Part shown: in pieces, positions 41,132 to 49,828 of the stretch
How the letters are laid out: each line of letters begins with the position of its first letter
How positions within the stretch are numbered: position 1 is the stretch's first letter
Assembly (NCBI RefSeq): GCF_000482465.1
Contig: NZ_KI519425.1
Coordinates: 282,609 to 346,608 of the forward strand
Length of the DNA: 64,000 nucleotides
Source: Runella limosa DSM 17973
Lineage (GTDB): Bacteria; Bacteroidota; Bacteroidia; Cytophagales; Spirosomataceae
Direction of reading: 5' to 3'
Position numbers and translations under genes: made by a program
The notes under the pieces: model-generated
Seen by the model: only the letters and a program-made list of their open reading frames with translations
Database searches by the model: none
What the model was told of the DNA's origin: nothing

Positions 41132-43405
41132 CTACTTCCTAGAAAACGAATACGGAAAACTGCTCACTTCCGTACCACGGCTTTGGTTAGGCGTGGGCGA
41201 CATCGTAAAGTTCAGACTTCCGCCTTGTTGTAAGGCGTGGTGCTCCACGAAGTTCTGCGTATGAGGTTTGCCATTGAACATCAATTGCTTCACATACACG
41301 TTTTTATCGCTGTTTTCGGGGGCCGTGATGGTGAGTTTTTTGCCGTTTTCAAACGTCATCGTCGCGCGTTTGAAAAGCGGACTTCCTACTACGTACTGCG
41401 TGGTGCCTGGGCATACGGGGTAAAAACCTAAGGCACTAAAAACGTACCAAGCCGAAGTCTGTCCGTTGTCTTCATCACCACAGTAGCCGTCGGGGGTAGG
41501 TTGGTAAAGCTTATCCATGATTTGGCGAATCCAGTACTGCGACTTCCACGGTTGGCCCGCGTAGTTGTACAAATACGGCATGTGCTGAATCGGTTGGTTT
41601 CCGTGGGCGTATTGGCCCATGTTCATAATTTGCATTTCGCGGATTTCATGGATTACGAACCCATAGTAAGATTCGTCAAAAACGGGCGGTAAGATAAATA
41701 CGCTATCCAATTTTTGGGCAAAAGCCTCGCGCCCACCCATCAAAGAAGCCAAGCCGTCCACATCGTGGAAGACTGACCAAGTATAGTGCCAGCTGTTTCC
41801 TTCGGTGAAGGCATCGCCCCACTTAAACGGATTGAACGGTTTTTGGAAATCACCCGCTTTGTTTTTGCCGCGCATAAGTTTGGTTTGGGGGTCAAACAGA
41901 TTGCGGAAGTTCTGATTACGTTTGGTAAAAAGAGCGATTTCGCTTTCGGGGCGTTTTAGTGATTTGGCCAATTGTAAAATACAAAAATCAGCGTAGGCGT
42001 ATTCAAGGGTACGGGCCGCATTTTCGTTGATTTTCACGTCGTAAGGAACGTACCCAAGTTCGTTGTAATACTCGTGGCCAAAACGCCCAACCGAACTCAA
42101 CGTACCTGCGTGGTCGGTATTTTTGAGAATGGCTTCGTAAAGGGTATTAATATCATAACCGCGAATCCCTTTGATGTACGAATCTGCAATCAACGAGGCG
42201 GAGTTCGAACCAATCATACAGTCGCGGTGGCCTGGGCTGGCCCATTCGGGCAAGAAACCACTTTCTTTGTACGCATTGACCAATCCTTCCATGATTTGGG
42301 CGTTGAGCGTCGGGTACATCAGTGTGAAAAAAGGAATGGCCGAACGGAAAGTATCCCAAAAACCATTGTCGGTAAACATGTAGCCAGGCAATACTTGGCC
42401 GTTGTAAGGGCTGTAGTGGACGACTTGGTTTTGGGCGTTTAGCTCATAAAATTTGCGAGGGAAAAGCAAAGCGCGGTAAAGGCACGAGTAAAAGGTGCGG
42501 ATTTGCGCGTCGGTGCCGCCTTCTACGGCCAAGCGACCGAGTTCTTGGTTCCAAGCTTTCTGACCTTTTTGAAGGGTAGCGTCAAAGGTATCGTTGCCCA
42601 ATTCGCGGGTGAGGTTGAGCGCAGCTTGTTCGGCACTGATAAACGACGACGAAACTTTGATTGTCACTACTTCGCCTTTTTTGGTTTTAAATCCAATGAC
42701 TCCACCTGCGTGGTCGGCTTTCATTTCGAGGGTGTTTTTTGACAACGTTTTGTCGGACCAAGTGGCTGAGTAGGTAAACGGTTTGTCGAAACGCAATTCA
42801 AAGTAATTCTTAAAATTGGGCGGAACGCCACCGCTGTTTTGGGTGCTGTACCCAATGATTTTTTGTTGTTCAGGAATGATTTTGATGTACGAACCCTTCG
42901 CAAAAGCATCGATGACCACAAAAGCACTATCGGTTTTTGGGAACGTCAACCGAAACTGCGACGCGCGCTCGGTAGGCGTGATTTCCACCTGCGTGTCGTG
43001 GTCGGCGAGGTAAACGCTGTAATAATGAGGCTTTACCACTTCGGCTTTGTGCGAAAACCAGCTTTGGCGGGCATCTTCGGTAAATTTGAGTTTTCCCGTC
43101 ACGGGCATGATAGAAAACATCCCGTAGTCGTTGATCCAAGGACTGGGTTGGTGGGTTTGCTTAAAACCCCGAATTTTATTGGCGGTGTACATATACATCC
43201 AGCCGTCGCCGTTTTTGCCCGTTTGGGGGCACCAAAAATTCATCCCCCACGGCAATGCCACGGCAGGGTAGGTATTGCCAGTCGAAAGTTCGTGGCGCGA
43301 GTCGGTACCCATCAACGGGTTAACCCACTGGGTGTAGTCGATTTGGGCGTACGAAAAAGTTGCCCCTAATAGGAGAAGGAGGGTGGTACGAAAAAATGTT
43401 TGCAT
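41132..43405 (-). CDS. GH92 exo-alpha-mannosidase, exported
   Basis: 757 residues with a signal peptide (SYA at about residue 20). Family blocks are present in order: WVNPLMGTDSRHELSTGNTY (N-terminal beta-sandwich), the (alpha/alpha)6 domain with FWDTFRSAIPFFTLMYP, HEYYNELGYVPYD, EGNSWHYTWSVFHDVDGLA, GNQPIQHMPYLYNYAG and PDGYCGDEDNGQTSAWYVFS, which carries the catalytic acid/base region. GH92 enzymes are calcium-dependent inverting alpha-mannosidases acting on N-glycans or mannans. The protein is periplasmic or surface-exposed. No Sus pair accompanies it here, and it shares no operon with the rhamnose genes. Confidence 0.95.
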   Translation of the reverse strand: MQTFFRTTLLLLLGATFSYAQIDYTQWVNPLMGTDSRHELSTGNTYPAVALPWGMNFWCPQTGKNGDGWMYMYTANKIRGFKQTHQPSPWINDYGMFSIMPVTGKLKFTEDARQSWFSHKAEVVKPHYYSVYLADHDTQVEITPTERASQFRLTFPKTDSAFVVIDAFAKGSYIKIIPEQQKIIGYSTQNSGGVPPNFKNYFELRFDKPFTYSATWSDKTLSKNTLEMKADHAGGVIGFKTKKGEVVTIKVSSSFISAEQAALNLTRELGNDTFDATLQKGQKAWNQELGRLAVEGGTDAQIRTFYSCLYRALLFPRKFYELNAQNQVVHYSPYNGQVLPGYMFTDNGFWDTFRSAIPFFTLMYPTLNAQIMEGLVNAYKESGFLPEWASPGHRDCMIGSNSASLIADSYIKGIRGYDINTLYEAILKNTDHAGTLSSVGRFGHEYYNELGYVPYDVKINENAARTLEYAYADFCILQLAKSLKRPESEIALFTKRNQNFRNLFDPQTKLMRGKNKAGDFQKPFNPFKWGDAFTEGNSWHYTWSVFHDVDGLASLMGGREAFAQKLDSVFILPPVFDESYYGFVIHEIREMQIMNMGQYAHGNQPIQHMPYLYNYAGQPWKSQYWIRQIMDKLYQPTPDGYCGDEDNGQTSAWYVFSALGFYPVCPGTTQYVVGSPLFKRATMTFENGKKLTITAPENSDKNVYVKQLMFNGKPHTQNFVEHHALQQGGSLNFTMSPTPNQSRGTEVSSFPYSFSRK

Positions 43406-43442
43406 GAATAACGAGTAAATTTGACGCGATTTTACGATAAAA

Positions 43443-45821
43443 TTATCGAATCACGCTCAAACTTCCCGTGAATTTGTGCGCTACTTCTCGAAGATAAATT
43501 TGGTAGTAGTACATTCCGACGGGCACCAGTTCGCCGTTCCAGCGGCCATCCCAAGGCGTGGTGTAGCCTTTGCTACTAAAAACGACATTTCCCCAGCGGT
43601 TGAGTACTTCCACCGTACAGTTTGGGTATTCTGTGATTCCCCCAATTTCCCACGTATCGTTACTGCCATCATCGTTGGGGGTAAAGCCGTTTGGAATGTT
43701 TAAGTCAATGACGAGTACGGTGATTTTTTTCTCCGAAACACAGCCTTCGGGTGTACTTACGGTGAGGGTGTAGGTGGTGGTTCGGTCGGGGCTTGCGTAG
43801 GGGCGTGCCGCAGTGGGATTGCTTAAACCGATGCTTGGAAACCACGAAACGGTTGAATTGAGCGGGGGAAGCATTCGTAGTTCGATGCTGTCGCCTTTCA
43901 CCATAATCCATTTATCAGTACCATCGATGCGGGGCGGGGGCGATAACCTGGCCAAACGAGTGGCTTTGGCCGAACACCCTTCGGGATTGGTATAGGTATA
44001 AGTGATGGGGTACGAACCTGCGGCTAAGTTTTGTGAAACAAAGCGATTGCCTGTTACTCCATTGCCGCTAAACACGCCACCTGCGGGCGTTCCTCTGAGG
44101 GTGATGGCTTGGAGAGCAGTAGTACAAAGTGGCGCAATAGAGTCTAAGGTAACTTTGGGGGAAGGCTTGACGATAATCTCTAACACCAGCGAACGCGTGG
44201 CACAGCGCGTAGCCGTGTCAACCACTGCCACGCTGTATTTGCCTGATTTTTGCGGGTATAATTCGTTGGTAATGACCGAAAAAATAGGAACCCTGTCTTG
44301 GTACCAAACGTACTCGTAGGTTTTGACGTTGGTTGTGGCGAGTTTCACCGAATCGTTGGCACAAAAAATGGGAGGCCCCGAAATAGAAATGGGGGCAGGT
44401 GGACCCGCTATCAATTTGACAATAACGCTGTCTTTGGCTTGACATTGAGAAACGCCGTCGGTGGCGGTTACTTGGTACGTACCTGCTTGCTTGACATAAT
44501 ATAAGGTGGAGGCGTTGCTTCCGACGGCTTGTCCGTTGTATTTCCAAGCCACGGTAGAGCCTGCCGCCGTTTCGATGCTCAAATTAGTGCTATCGCTGTC
44601 ACAAAAGGGAAGGGGACGGCTTGAGGTAATCTTGACCGAAGGCGTACTTTTGAGGTTTACGGTAGTGGTGTTGGTAGCAACCTCTTCGGCGCTGCAACTT
44701 TGGGCAAAACGTTTGAGAAGCGTATAAACGCCCGCTTGTTTCACAGTCTGAGATGCCGATGTATTCCCTTCGATCGTTTTTCCGTCGCGCTGCCATTCGT
44801 AAGCCCATTGTGGGTCTTCGTCGTCTGGTTTTAGCACTGCGCTGTCGATTCCACACATGGTTAATGCCGATACGTGTCCGTTGGACTGAATCGTAGGAAC
44901 AACGCCAGCAGTTGCGGATTTTACGTTGATAAAAACAGCCGATGGAAGAGAGGAAATGCAGTCAACGACTTGGAAAACAAACTCCCGACGTACTTCACCA
45001 ATTTTTACTCCATTTCGGTATTCTTCACAACGAACGGCAAAGGCAAACGAACCTAGTTGCGAAGCGTTGACGGTAATTTTGCCCGTTTTAGGGTCAATTT
45101 TTAAGGGTGTTTTGCCCGAAATCGCTTTTGTACTGTCAAAACCATTGGCCCAGGTAGCGCGTTTGTACGGGCCTGACTGCGCTTTGGTAGGGAAAGTGCC
45201 GCCGCCGTCGGTAGAACCAATAAATGGCGTGACGATGCTGTAGGTAAGTTCGTCTTTGTCGGTATCGGTGGCACTAAAATCGGCTTCTACATCTTTTCCC
45301 GCGCAGATGTATTTAATTTCGGGAGCTTTAAAAACGGGGGAGCTGTTGACAGTGGCAAGTGGAGGTAGTTCGGCGTAAAAAACGAGCCCAACGCGGCTGG
45401 GCGTTTGGATATTGAGCAGACTACCGTTGCGACAACATTCTTCCCACGCCAGATAAAAACCTCCTGCAGCATTGTAAGCCGCTGCCGAAAAACTGGCATT
45501 GACCGTGTAACGAATCAAGGTGTTTTTAGCGTCTGACGGACTGCCAACGCAACGAGCATTGGTGTAGGGGAGTTCTTGTTTTGCAACGCGCGCGAGCGTT
45601 AAATCTTCAATTCTGCTGTTATCGCTTTTACGAAAAACCGACACAAAGGCGTTGTCTTCGGTGTTGCGGAGGTTGGCGTCGTAAATAAGCGTGAGTGTGA
45701 TGGTGAAATCGTTAGAAGAAGTGCTACGGCGGGCTACAGAAATGTCGCCACCAATGATGTGATTGGCCCAACTGCTCATACTACACATCACCAAAAACAC
45801 CGCTGTTAACCAACTTCTCAT
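43443..45821 (-). CDS. T9SS type B sorted protein with Ig/PKD-like repeats
   Basis: 792 residues, signal peptide 1-19 (SSWA). The N-terminal region NHIIGGDISVARRSTSSNDF is the opening seen in large gliding-associated surface proteins. The middle has repeated Ig-like modules with paired Cys (SITSSRP-type, PFCDSDSTNLSIETAAGS, GPPIFCANDSVKLATTN). The C-terminal about 85 residues are the gliding motility-associated domain (NIPNGFTPNDDGSNDTWEIG, VEVLNRWGNVVFSSKGY, PVGMYYYQI), the type B T9SS sorting signal. A secreted adhesin or surface-matrix role is likely. Confidence 0.9.
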   Translation of the reverse strand: MRSWLTAVFLVMCSMSSWANHIIGGDISVARRSTSSNDFTITLTLIYDANLRNTEDNAFVSVFRKSDNSRIEDLTLARVAKQELPYTNARCVGSPSDAKNTLIRYTVNASFSAAAYNAAGGFYLAWEECCRNGSLLNIQTPSRVGLVFYAELPPLATVNSSPVFKAPEIKYICAGKDVEADFSATDTDKDELTYSIVTPFIGSTDGGGTFPTKAQSGPYKRATWANGFDSTKAISGKTPLKIDPKTGKITVNASQLGSFAFAVRCEEYRNGVKIGEVRREFVFQVVDCISSLPSAVFINVKSATAGVVPTIQSNGHVSALTMCGIDSAVLKPDDEDPQWAYEWQRDGKTIEGNTSASQTVKQAGVYTLLKRFAQSCSAEEVATNTTTVNLKSTPSVKITSSRPLPFCDSDSTNLSIETAAGSTVAWKYNGQAVGSNASTLYYVKQAGTYQVTATDGVSQCQAKDSVIVKLIAGPPAPISISGPPIFCANDSVKLATTNVKTYEYVWYQDRVPIFSVITNELYPQKSGKYSVAVVDTATRCATRSLVLEIIVKPSPKVTLDSIAPLCTTALQAITLRGTPAGGVFSGNGVTGNRFVSQNLAAGSYPITYTYTNPEGCSAKATRLARLSPPPRIDGTDKWIMVKGDSIELRMLPPLNSTVSWFPSIGLSNPTAARPYASPDRTTTYTLTVSTPEGCVSEKKITVLVIDLNIPNGFTPNDDGSNDTWEIGGITEYPNCTVEVLNRWGNVVFSSKGYTTPWDGRWNGELVPVGMYYYQIYLREVAHKFTGSLSVIR

Positions 45822-45846
45822 TGCAAAGGGAATTTATTTTGCTGAA

Positions 45847-45981
45847 AAATGCGTCAGAAACGCTAGGCTGTATCCGCCCCGATTGGATGGGAAATGCGTC
45901 AGAAACGCTAAACCGTATCCGCCCTGACTGGATGGAAAATGCGTCAGAGACGCTAAACCATATCCGCCCCGACTGGATGTC
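45847..45981. repeat. Three tandem 45-bp repeats
   Basis: Units start at 45847, 45892 and 45937. Each begins AAATGCGTCAGA and contains the GCGTCAGAAACGC mini-hairpin and TATCCGCCC..GA.TGGATG. The third unit runs into a stronger hairpin CGCCCCGAC / GTCGGGGCG (45966-45988). The repeats lie in the gap between the T9SS cargo start and the DUF192 stop and keep frames open on both strands, but look non-coding. Confidence 0.8.
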
Positions 45982-46024
45982 GGGGCGAGCATTGGGCAAT
46001 AGCAAGCAAAATTTACGCCAATTT

Positions 46025-46588
46025 TTAGAAAGCAATCGTATCACCTACTTTGACACCATATTTGTCGCAGTAGCCGCCGTTTACTTCCACTACGTATTGT
46101 GCTTCACCATAAGAAGGCAAACTTTCTTCCGAATAAGGCTTTGCATTTTTCTGAATAGAAACGATTTTTTTGCCAGAGTCAACGTAAATAATATCTAGCG
46201 AAATCATCGTGTTTTTCATCCAAAACGATTGGGGTGTAGCATATTCAAACACAAAAAGCATACCTACCGAATCTGAAAGATACGGCCGAAACATCAGTCC
46301 TTTGGCGCGTTCGGCGTCGTTTTCAGCAATTTCAACGTCGATTTTGCGAAGTTGTTGACCTCCACGCAAAAAAGCAACTACGCCTTCCTTCGTAATGCCG
46401 CTGCTCGTAGCGGCGGGAGCTGTAGCAGGAGCCGAGCTTTCGGGGATTGCCGATGGCGCAGGGGCGTTGGTTACTGGGGCAGTCTCGTCATGGTCTGCTA
46501 CTAGCAGAGGTCTTGCCACGTACAAAACCCCTGCCAGTACAAAAATGGCTAACAAAATATAACTGAAGTAAGCGCTTCTCTTTTGCAT
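46025..46588 (-). CDS. DUF192 family protein, membrane-anchored
   Basis: 187 residues: a membrane anchor at about 8-30 (YFSYILLAIFVLAGVLYVA), a Pro/Ala-rich linker (APAPSAIPESSAPATAPA), then the DUF192 domain at about 65-187. The domain shows IDVEIAENDAERAKGLMFRP, GMLFVFEYATPQSFWMKNTM, SLDIIYVDSGKKIVSI and the ending GVKVGDTIAF. The family is small and beta-rich with an unknown role, sometimes linked to stress or ribosome-hibernation contexts. It lies 20 nt after cysS on the same strand and is probably co-transcribed. Confidence 0.9.
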   Translation of the reverse strand: MQKRSAYFSYILLAIFVLAGVLYVARPLLVADHDETAPVTNAPAPSAIPESSAPATAPAATSSGITKEGVVAFLRGGQQLRKIDVEIAENDAERAKGLMFRPYLSDSVGMLFVFEYATPQSFWMKNTMISLDIIYVDSGKKIVSIQKNAKPYSEESLPSYGEAQYVVEVNGGYCDKYGVKVGDTIAF

Positions 46589-46608
46589 GAATGTGTTTGG
46601 ATTATGAC

Positions 46609-48144
46609 CTACTCTTCGTATGCCCAGTCGATGCGGTGTTTCATGTCGCGGATGACCAAGTTTTGCGTTTTGAAATACGAACGAATTTGATCCACTTTCT
46701 CGTATTGTTGGGCGGCTTTGTATTCGCGGTATAGGTCAAGCATCCCGTTTAAGACCGCATCGTTTTCACTGCGCTCTTCTACCAAACCCAGAATTTCTTC
46801 CGTAAAAGTGATAAAGTTGTTTTTGAGTGCTGCAAATCCGTCTTCTCCCAAAGCCGCAGGAACAAGCTGATTCAAATAAAGCATGTTGATGTATTTCAAC
46901 ATGTTAAATAGCTGCGCGATAGCCACGGCCGTGTTTAAGTCGTCGTTCATGGCATCGTAAAACCCTTGAACCGACTTCTGGATGTCAGCGACTTTTTTCT
47001 CATCCACCTGAACGCAAGGCGTCGATACTTTCAAGCCTACTTCATCGCTGCTTGTGGTTACTTCGGCAGGGATATACGCCATTTCTTTGATGGCTTTTAA
47101 CCCATTCATTAGGCGTTTATAGGCTTTGTGTGAGCCTTTTAAGGCGTCGTTGGAGAAGTCAAGCGTACTTCTGTATTGCGACTGTAGCATGAAGAACCGG
47201 CTCGTCATAGGACTGTAGGCTTGGTCGAGTAGCGGGTGATCGCCAGCAAACAGCTCACGTGGTAAAAACGAGTTCCCTAGCGACTTTGACATCTTCTGGC
47301 CGTTGACTGTAAGCATGTTGGAGTGCATCCAATAGCGCACAGGGTCGGTGCCGTTGATACCCGTTCCTTGCGCAATTTCGCATTCGTGGTGGGGGAATTT
47401 AAGGTCCATACCACCGCCGTGAATGTCAAATTGTTTTCCTAAATATTTGGTACTCATGCAAGTACACTCTAAGTGCCAGCCTGGAAACCCTTTGCCCCAA
47501 GGTGATTCCCACTGCATGATGTGCTCGGGAGCGGCTTTTTTCCAAATGGCAAAATCGAGCGGATTGCGTTTTTCGCTGGTTCCTTCAAGTTCGCGGGTTT
47601 CGGTCAAAAGTTCGTCCAATACCCTACCCGAAAGCTTTCCGTAACTGTGGCCTTGGCCGTTGTATTTATTGATGTCAAAATAAACCGAACCGTTTGATTC
47701 GTATGCCAAGCCTTTTGAGATTAAGTCTTTGACCGCCTCGATTTGCTCAATCAAGTGGCCTGTAGCGGTAGGCTCAATGCTCGGCGGACGGAAATTGAGT
47801 TGGTCCAACACTTGGTGAAAATCGTTGGTGTAGCGCTGGACGATTTCCATAGGTTCCAATTGTTCCAATTTTGCCATGCGCCCGATTTTATCTTCTCCTT
47901 CGTCGCCGTCGCCCACAAGGTGGCCCACGTCGGTAATGTTACGCACATAGCGCACTCTATAACCGATGTGCGAAAGGTAGCGAAAGAGCGTGTCGAACGT
48001 CAAAAAAGTACGTACGTTCCCAAGGTGTACGTAGTTGTAAACCGTCGGCCCGCACACGTACATTCCTACGTACGGAGCGGTGATGGGTTCAAAAAGTTCT
48101 TTCTGTCGAGTGAGGGAGTTATAAATTTTGAGCGGTTGGTTCAT
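46609..48144 (-). CDS. cysS: Cysteinyl-tRNA synthetase
   Basis: 511 residues, class I synthetase. Visible are the zinc Cys and HIGH region (MYVCGPTVYNYVHLGNVRTF), the cysteine-recognition Cys/His cluster (HLECTCMSTKYLG, FPHHECEIAQ), and the KMSKS loop (GQKMSKSLGNSF). The length and the C-terminal anticodon-binding helical domain are normal. Start at ATG 48144. DUF192 follows it in the same direction. Confidence 0.97.
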   Translation of the reverse strand: MNQPLKIYNSLTRQKELFEPITAPYVGMYVCGPTVYNYVHLGNVRTFLTFDTLFRYLSHIGYRVRYVRNITDVGHLVGDGDEGEDKIGRMAKLEQLEPMEIVQRYTNDFHQVLDQLNFRPPSIEPTATGHLIEQIEAVKDLISKGLAYESNGSVYFDINKYNGQGHSYGKLSGRVLDELLTETRELEGTSEKRNPLDFAIWKKAAPEHIMQWESPWGKGFPGWHLECTCMSTKYLGKQFDIHGGGMDLKFPHHECEIAQGTGINGTDPVRYWMHSNMLTVNGQKMSKSLGNSFLPRELFAGDHPLLDQAYSPMTSRFFMLQSQYRSTLDFSNDALKGSHKAYKRLMNGLKAIKEMAYIPAEVTTSSDEVGLKVSTPCVQVDEKKVADIQKSVQGFYDAMNDDLNTAVAIAQLFNMLKYINMLYLNQLVPAALGEDGFAALKNNFITFTEEILGLVEERSENDAVLNGMLDLYREYKAAQQYEKVDQIRSYFKTQNLVIRDMKHRIDWAYEE

Positions 48145-48351
48145 GAGATATATAAGTTGCTACTATTCAGGTTTTAGACTAAAATTCAAAACAGGTTAGC
48201 AGCAACATCGGAAGTAGGCGATAGTAAATTTTGTGATGGGCATAGTTAAAAATAGAATAAATGAATGCAAAACTAACAATTTGTTGTGGCATCGTGTACA
48301 AAATCCGTGCTGGAAGTTCAGTATTTGCGGATGGAACTGTAACTTTACCGG

Positions 48352-48969
48352 ATGAAAAAACCTTTTATCGTTGGTATCACGGGCGGGAGTGCATCGGGAA
48401 AAACGTATTTTTTGAATAGTTTGATGGGCGCATTTTCAGAAGATGAAATTTGCCTCATTTCACAAGATCACTATTACCGTCCTCGGAACGAAGTCCCAGT
48501 GGATGAAAATGGGGTTCATAATTTTGACTTACCTATTGCCATCAACCATCGTTCGTACGCCGAACACATCATTCAACTTCGAGAAGGCAAACCAGTTGAA
48601 AAACTAGAATATACCTTTAACAATCCCAATATTATTCCACAAATGCTAACTTTTCGGCCTACTCCCATTATCGTGGTCGAAGGTATATTTGTGTTTTATT
48701 TCAAAGAAATTTCAGAGCTGCTCGACCTGAAAATATATATTGACGCCAAAGAGCATATCAAACTCAAGCGACGTATTATTCGTGATCAAGTGGAGCGGGG
48801 ATACGATTTGACCGACGTGCTTTATCGCTGGGAAAACCACGTTTTTCCTACTTACGAACAATTTATTAAACCTTCCAAGGCAGATGCAGACCTGATTATT
48901 CCTAATAATCGTCATTTTCACCGTGGCTTAGAAGTCGTAAAATCGTTCTTAAAAACAAAAGTATCCTAA
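48352..48969 (+). CDS. udk: Uridine kinase
   Basis: 205 residues. P-loop GITGGSASGKTYFLNSLM, the DHYYRPRNEVPVDENGVHNF substrate loop, DLPIAINHRSYAEHI, and the lid Arg region KLKRRIIRDQVERGYD. It phosphorylates uridine and cytidine in pyrimidine salvage. The sequence is slightly more divergent than enterobacterial Udk, and a phosphoribulokinase-like relative is possible, but uridine kinase is the usual reading for this Bacteroidota subfamily. A hairpin overlapping the PspC 3-prime end terminates it. Confidence 0.88.
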   Translation: MKKPFIVGITGGSASGKTYFLNSLMGAFSEDEICLISQDHYYRPRNEVPVDENGVHNFDLPIAINHRSYAEHIIQLREGKPVEKLEYTFNNPNIIPQMLTFRPTPIIVVEGIFVFYFKEISELLDLKIYIDAKEHIKLKRRIIRDQVERGYDLTDVLYRWENHVFPTYEQFIKPSKADADLIIPNNRHFHRGLEVVKSFLKTKVS

Positions 48970-48976
48970 TTAGTAG

Positions 48977-49004
48977 CTTACCATTCCCAAATGGTAGGGT
49001 TTTT
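48977..49004 (+). terminator. Terminator of the uridine kinase gene
   Basis: Stem CTTACCATT / AATGGTAGG (one T-G pair) with loop CCCA, then GTTTTT. It overlaps the last codons of the convergent PspC gene. Confidence 0.65.
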
Positions 49005-49199
49005 GTGACGGCGCAAATGTTTGCCAATTTCCATCCAAAAAGCCATGGCTAAATAAATGATGATGGGAGAGCCAAACGTCAGAAACGAGGCGTAAATGAA
49101 GTAGAGGCGAATGCTGCTGACCGAAATGTTGAGAACTTCGCCCAACCTCGAACAAACGCCAAAGATTTGGTTTTCAATAAAATATCGGAAACGGTACAT
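48978..49199 (-). CDS. PspC-domain membrane protein
   Basis: 73 residues. The PspC fold is clear: IENQIFGVCSRLGEVLNISV, then SIRLYFIYASFLTFGSPIII as a membrane span, with YLAMAFWMEIGKHL after it. Stand-alone PspC proteins in this phylum are small membrane proteins linked to envelope stress or used as anti-sigma-like sensors; the function here is not known. It is convergent with udk, and its stop codon lies within the udk terminator. Confidence 0.88.
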   Translation of the reverse strand: MYRFRYFIENQIFGVCSRLGEVLNISVSSIRLYFIYASFLTFGSPIIIYLAMAFWMEIGKHLRRHKNPTIWEW

Positions 49200-49265
49200 A
49201 GCGTTTTAGAAGAGTTTAGAAGCGAAATTACAGAACGAAAATGTGAATGTCAAGCCTTTTAATAA

Positions 49266-49281
49266 CAAGTTAGATAACTTG
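49266..49281. promoter_or_regulatory. Palindrome overlapping the -33 element of the cold-shock gene
   Basis: CAAGTTAGATAACTTG, with perfect 7-nt arms and a 2-nt centre. Its last three bases are the TTG of the promoter. It could be an operator. Confidence 0.4.
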
Positions 49282-49308
49282 ACATGTAACATTTATTTTA
49301 TAATTTTG
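49279..49308 (+). promoter_or_regulatory. Promoter of the cold-shock gene, with a long leader
   Basis: TTG at 49279-49281, a 19-nt spacer, TAATTTTG at 49301-49308, an exact consensus. The predicted transcript starts about 49314, giving a leader of about 187 nt before ATG 49501. This explains most of the gene-free stretch 49200-49500. Confidence 0.65.
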
Positions 49309-49500
49309 TTTCAAGGTTGCATCAAAACTTCATTGTGAATGCAATGCAAAGATAGTCAAGGCATTTTTCTGATAGTGAGCTTATTACTTTTTAACTCATT
49401 GATTAGCGCTTGTCGGCCCTTTGTAATGTTCTTATAAATGAGGTGATTGGCAATCAATCCCTTAAATTATTTTCTCATTTTTCTTAATTTTAGTAGTACA

Positions 49501-49704
49501 ATGCAAACAGGAACAGTAAAGTTTTTTAATGAAGCAAAAGGGTATGGTTTCATTATACTTGACGAACCGGGCGACAAACAACAAGAAATTTTTGTACACG
49601 TGACTGCTTTAGGTGGCCTTGTCATTCGTGAGAAAGACCGCGTTGAGTTTGAGGCTGTGGAAGGCAAAAAAGGCGTGAATGCAGCGAAAGTAAAGAAAAT
49701 ATAA
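49501..49704 (+). CDS. Cold-shock domain protein (CspA-like)
   Basis: 67 residues from ATG 49501: MQTGTVKFFNEAKGYGFIIL carries the RNP1 motif (KGYGFI), and EIFVHVTALGG the RNP2 motif (FVHV), followed by GKKGVNAAKVKKI. A single-stranded nucleic-acid chaperone. A longer frame beginning at 49447 adds an unlikely N-terminus and is rejected. Its predicted leader is long, as in other cold-shock mRNAs. A good intrinsic terminator follows. Confidence 0.93.
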   Translation: MQTGTVKFFNEAKGYGFIILDEPGDKQQEIFVHVTALGGLVIREKDRVEFEAVEGKKGVNAAKVKKI

Positions 49705-49728
49705 TCTTTACGTTGGCAAAATGTGATG

Positions 49729-49760
49729 GGGAACGCCTTAAAGCGTTCCCTATTTTTTTT
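49729..49760 (+). terminator. Terminator of the cold-shock gene
   Basis: Perfect 8-bp stem GGGAACGC / GCGTTCCC with loop CTTAAA, then TATTTTTTTT. Confidence 0.9.
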
Positions 49761-49828
49761 GTCCAGATGCCTTTGGCACGATTTATGATATTTCTATTAA
49801 CTGAAAATTTTAGGGTTTACAGTTATTT

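Noticed and set aside
45781-46198. Open frames on both strands across the 45-bp repeats, giving 15-residue repeats
   Set aside because: Frames are open on both strands because 45 is divisible by 3; they run into the signal peptide of the T9SS cargo and the DUF192 gene and have no start signals.
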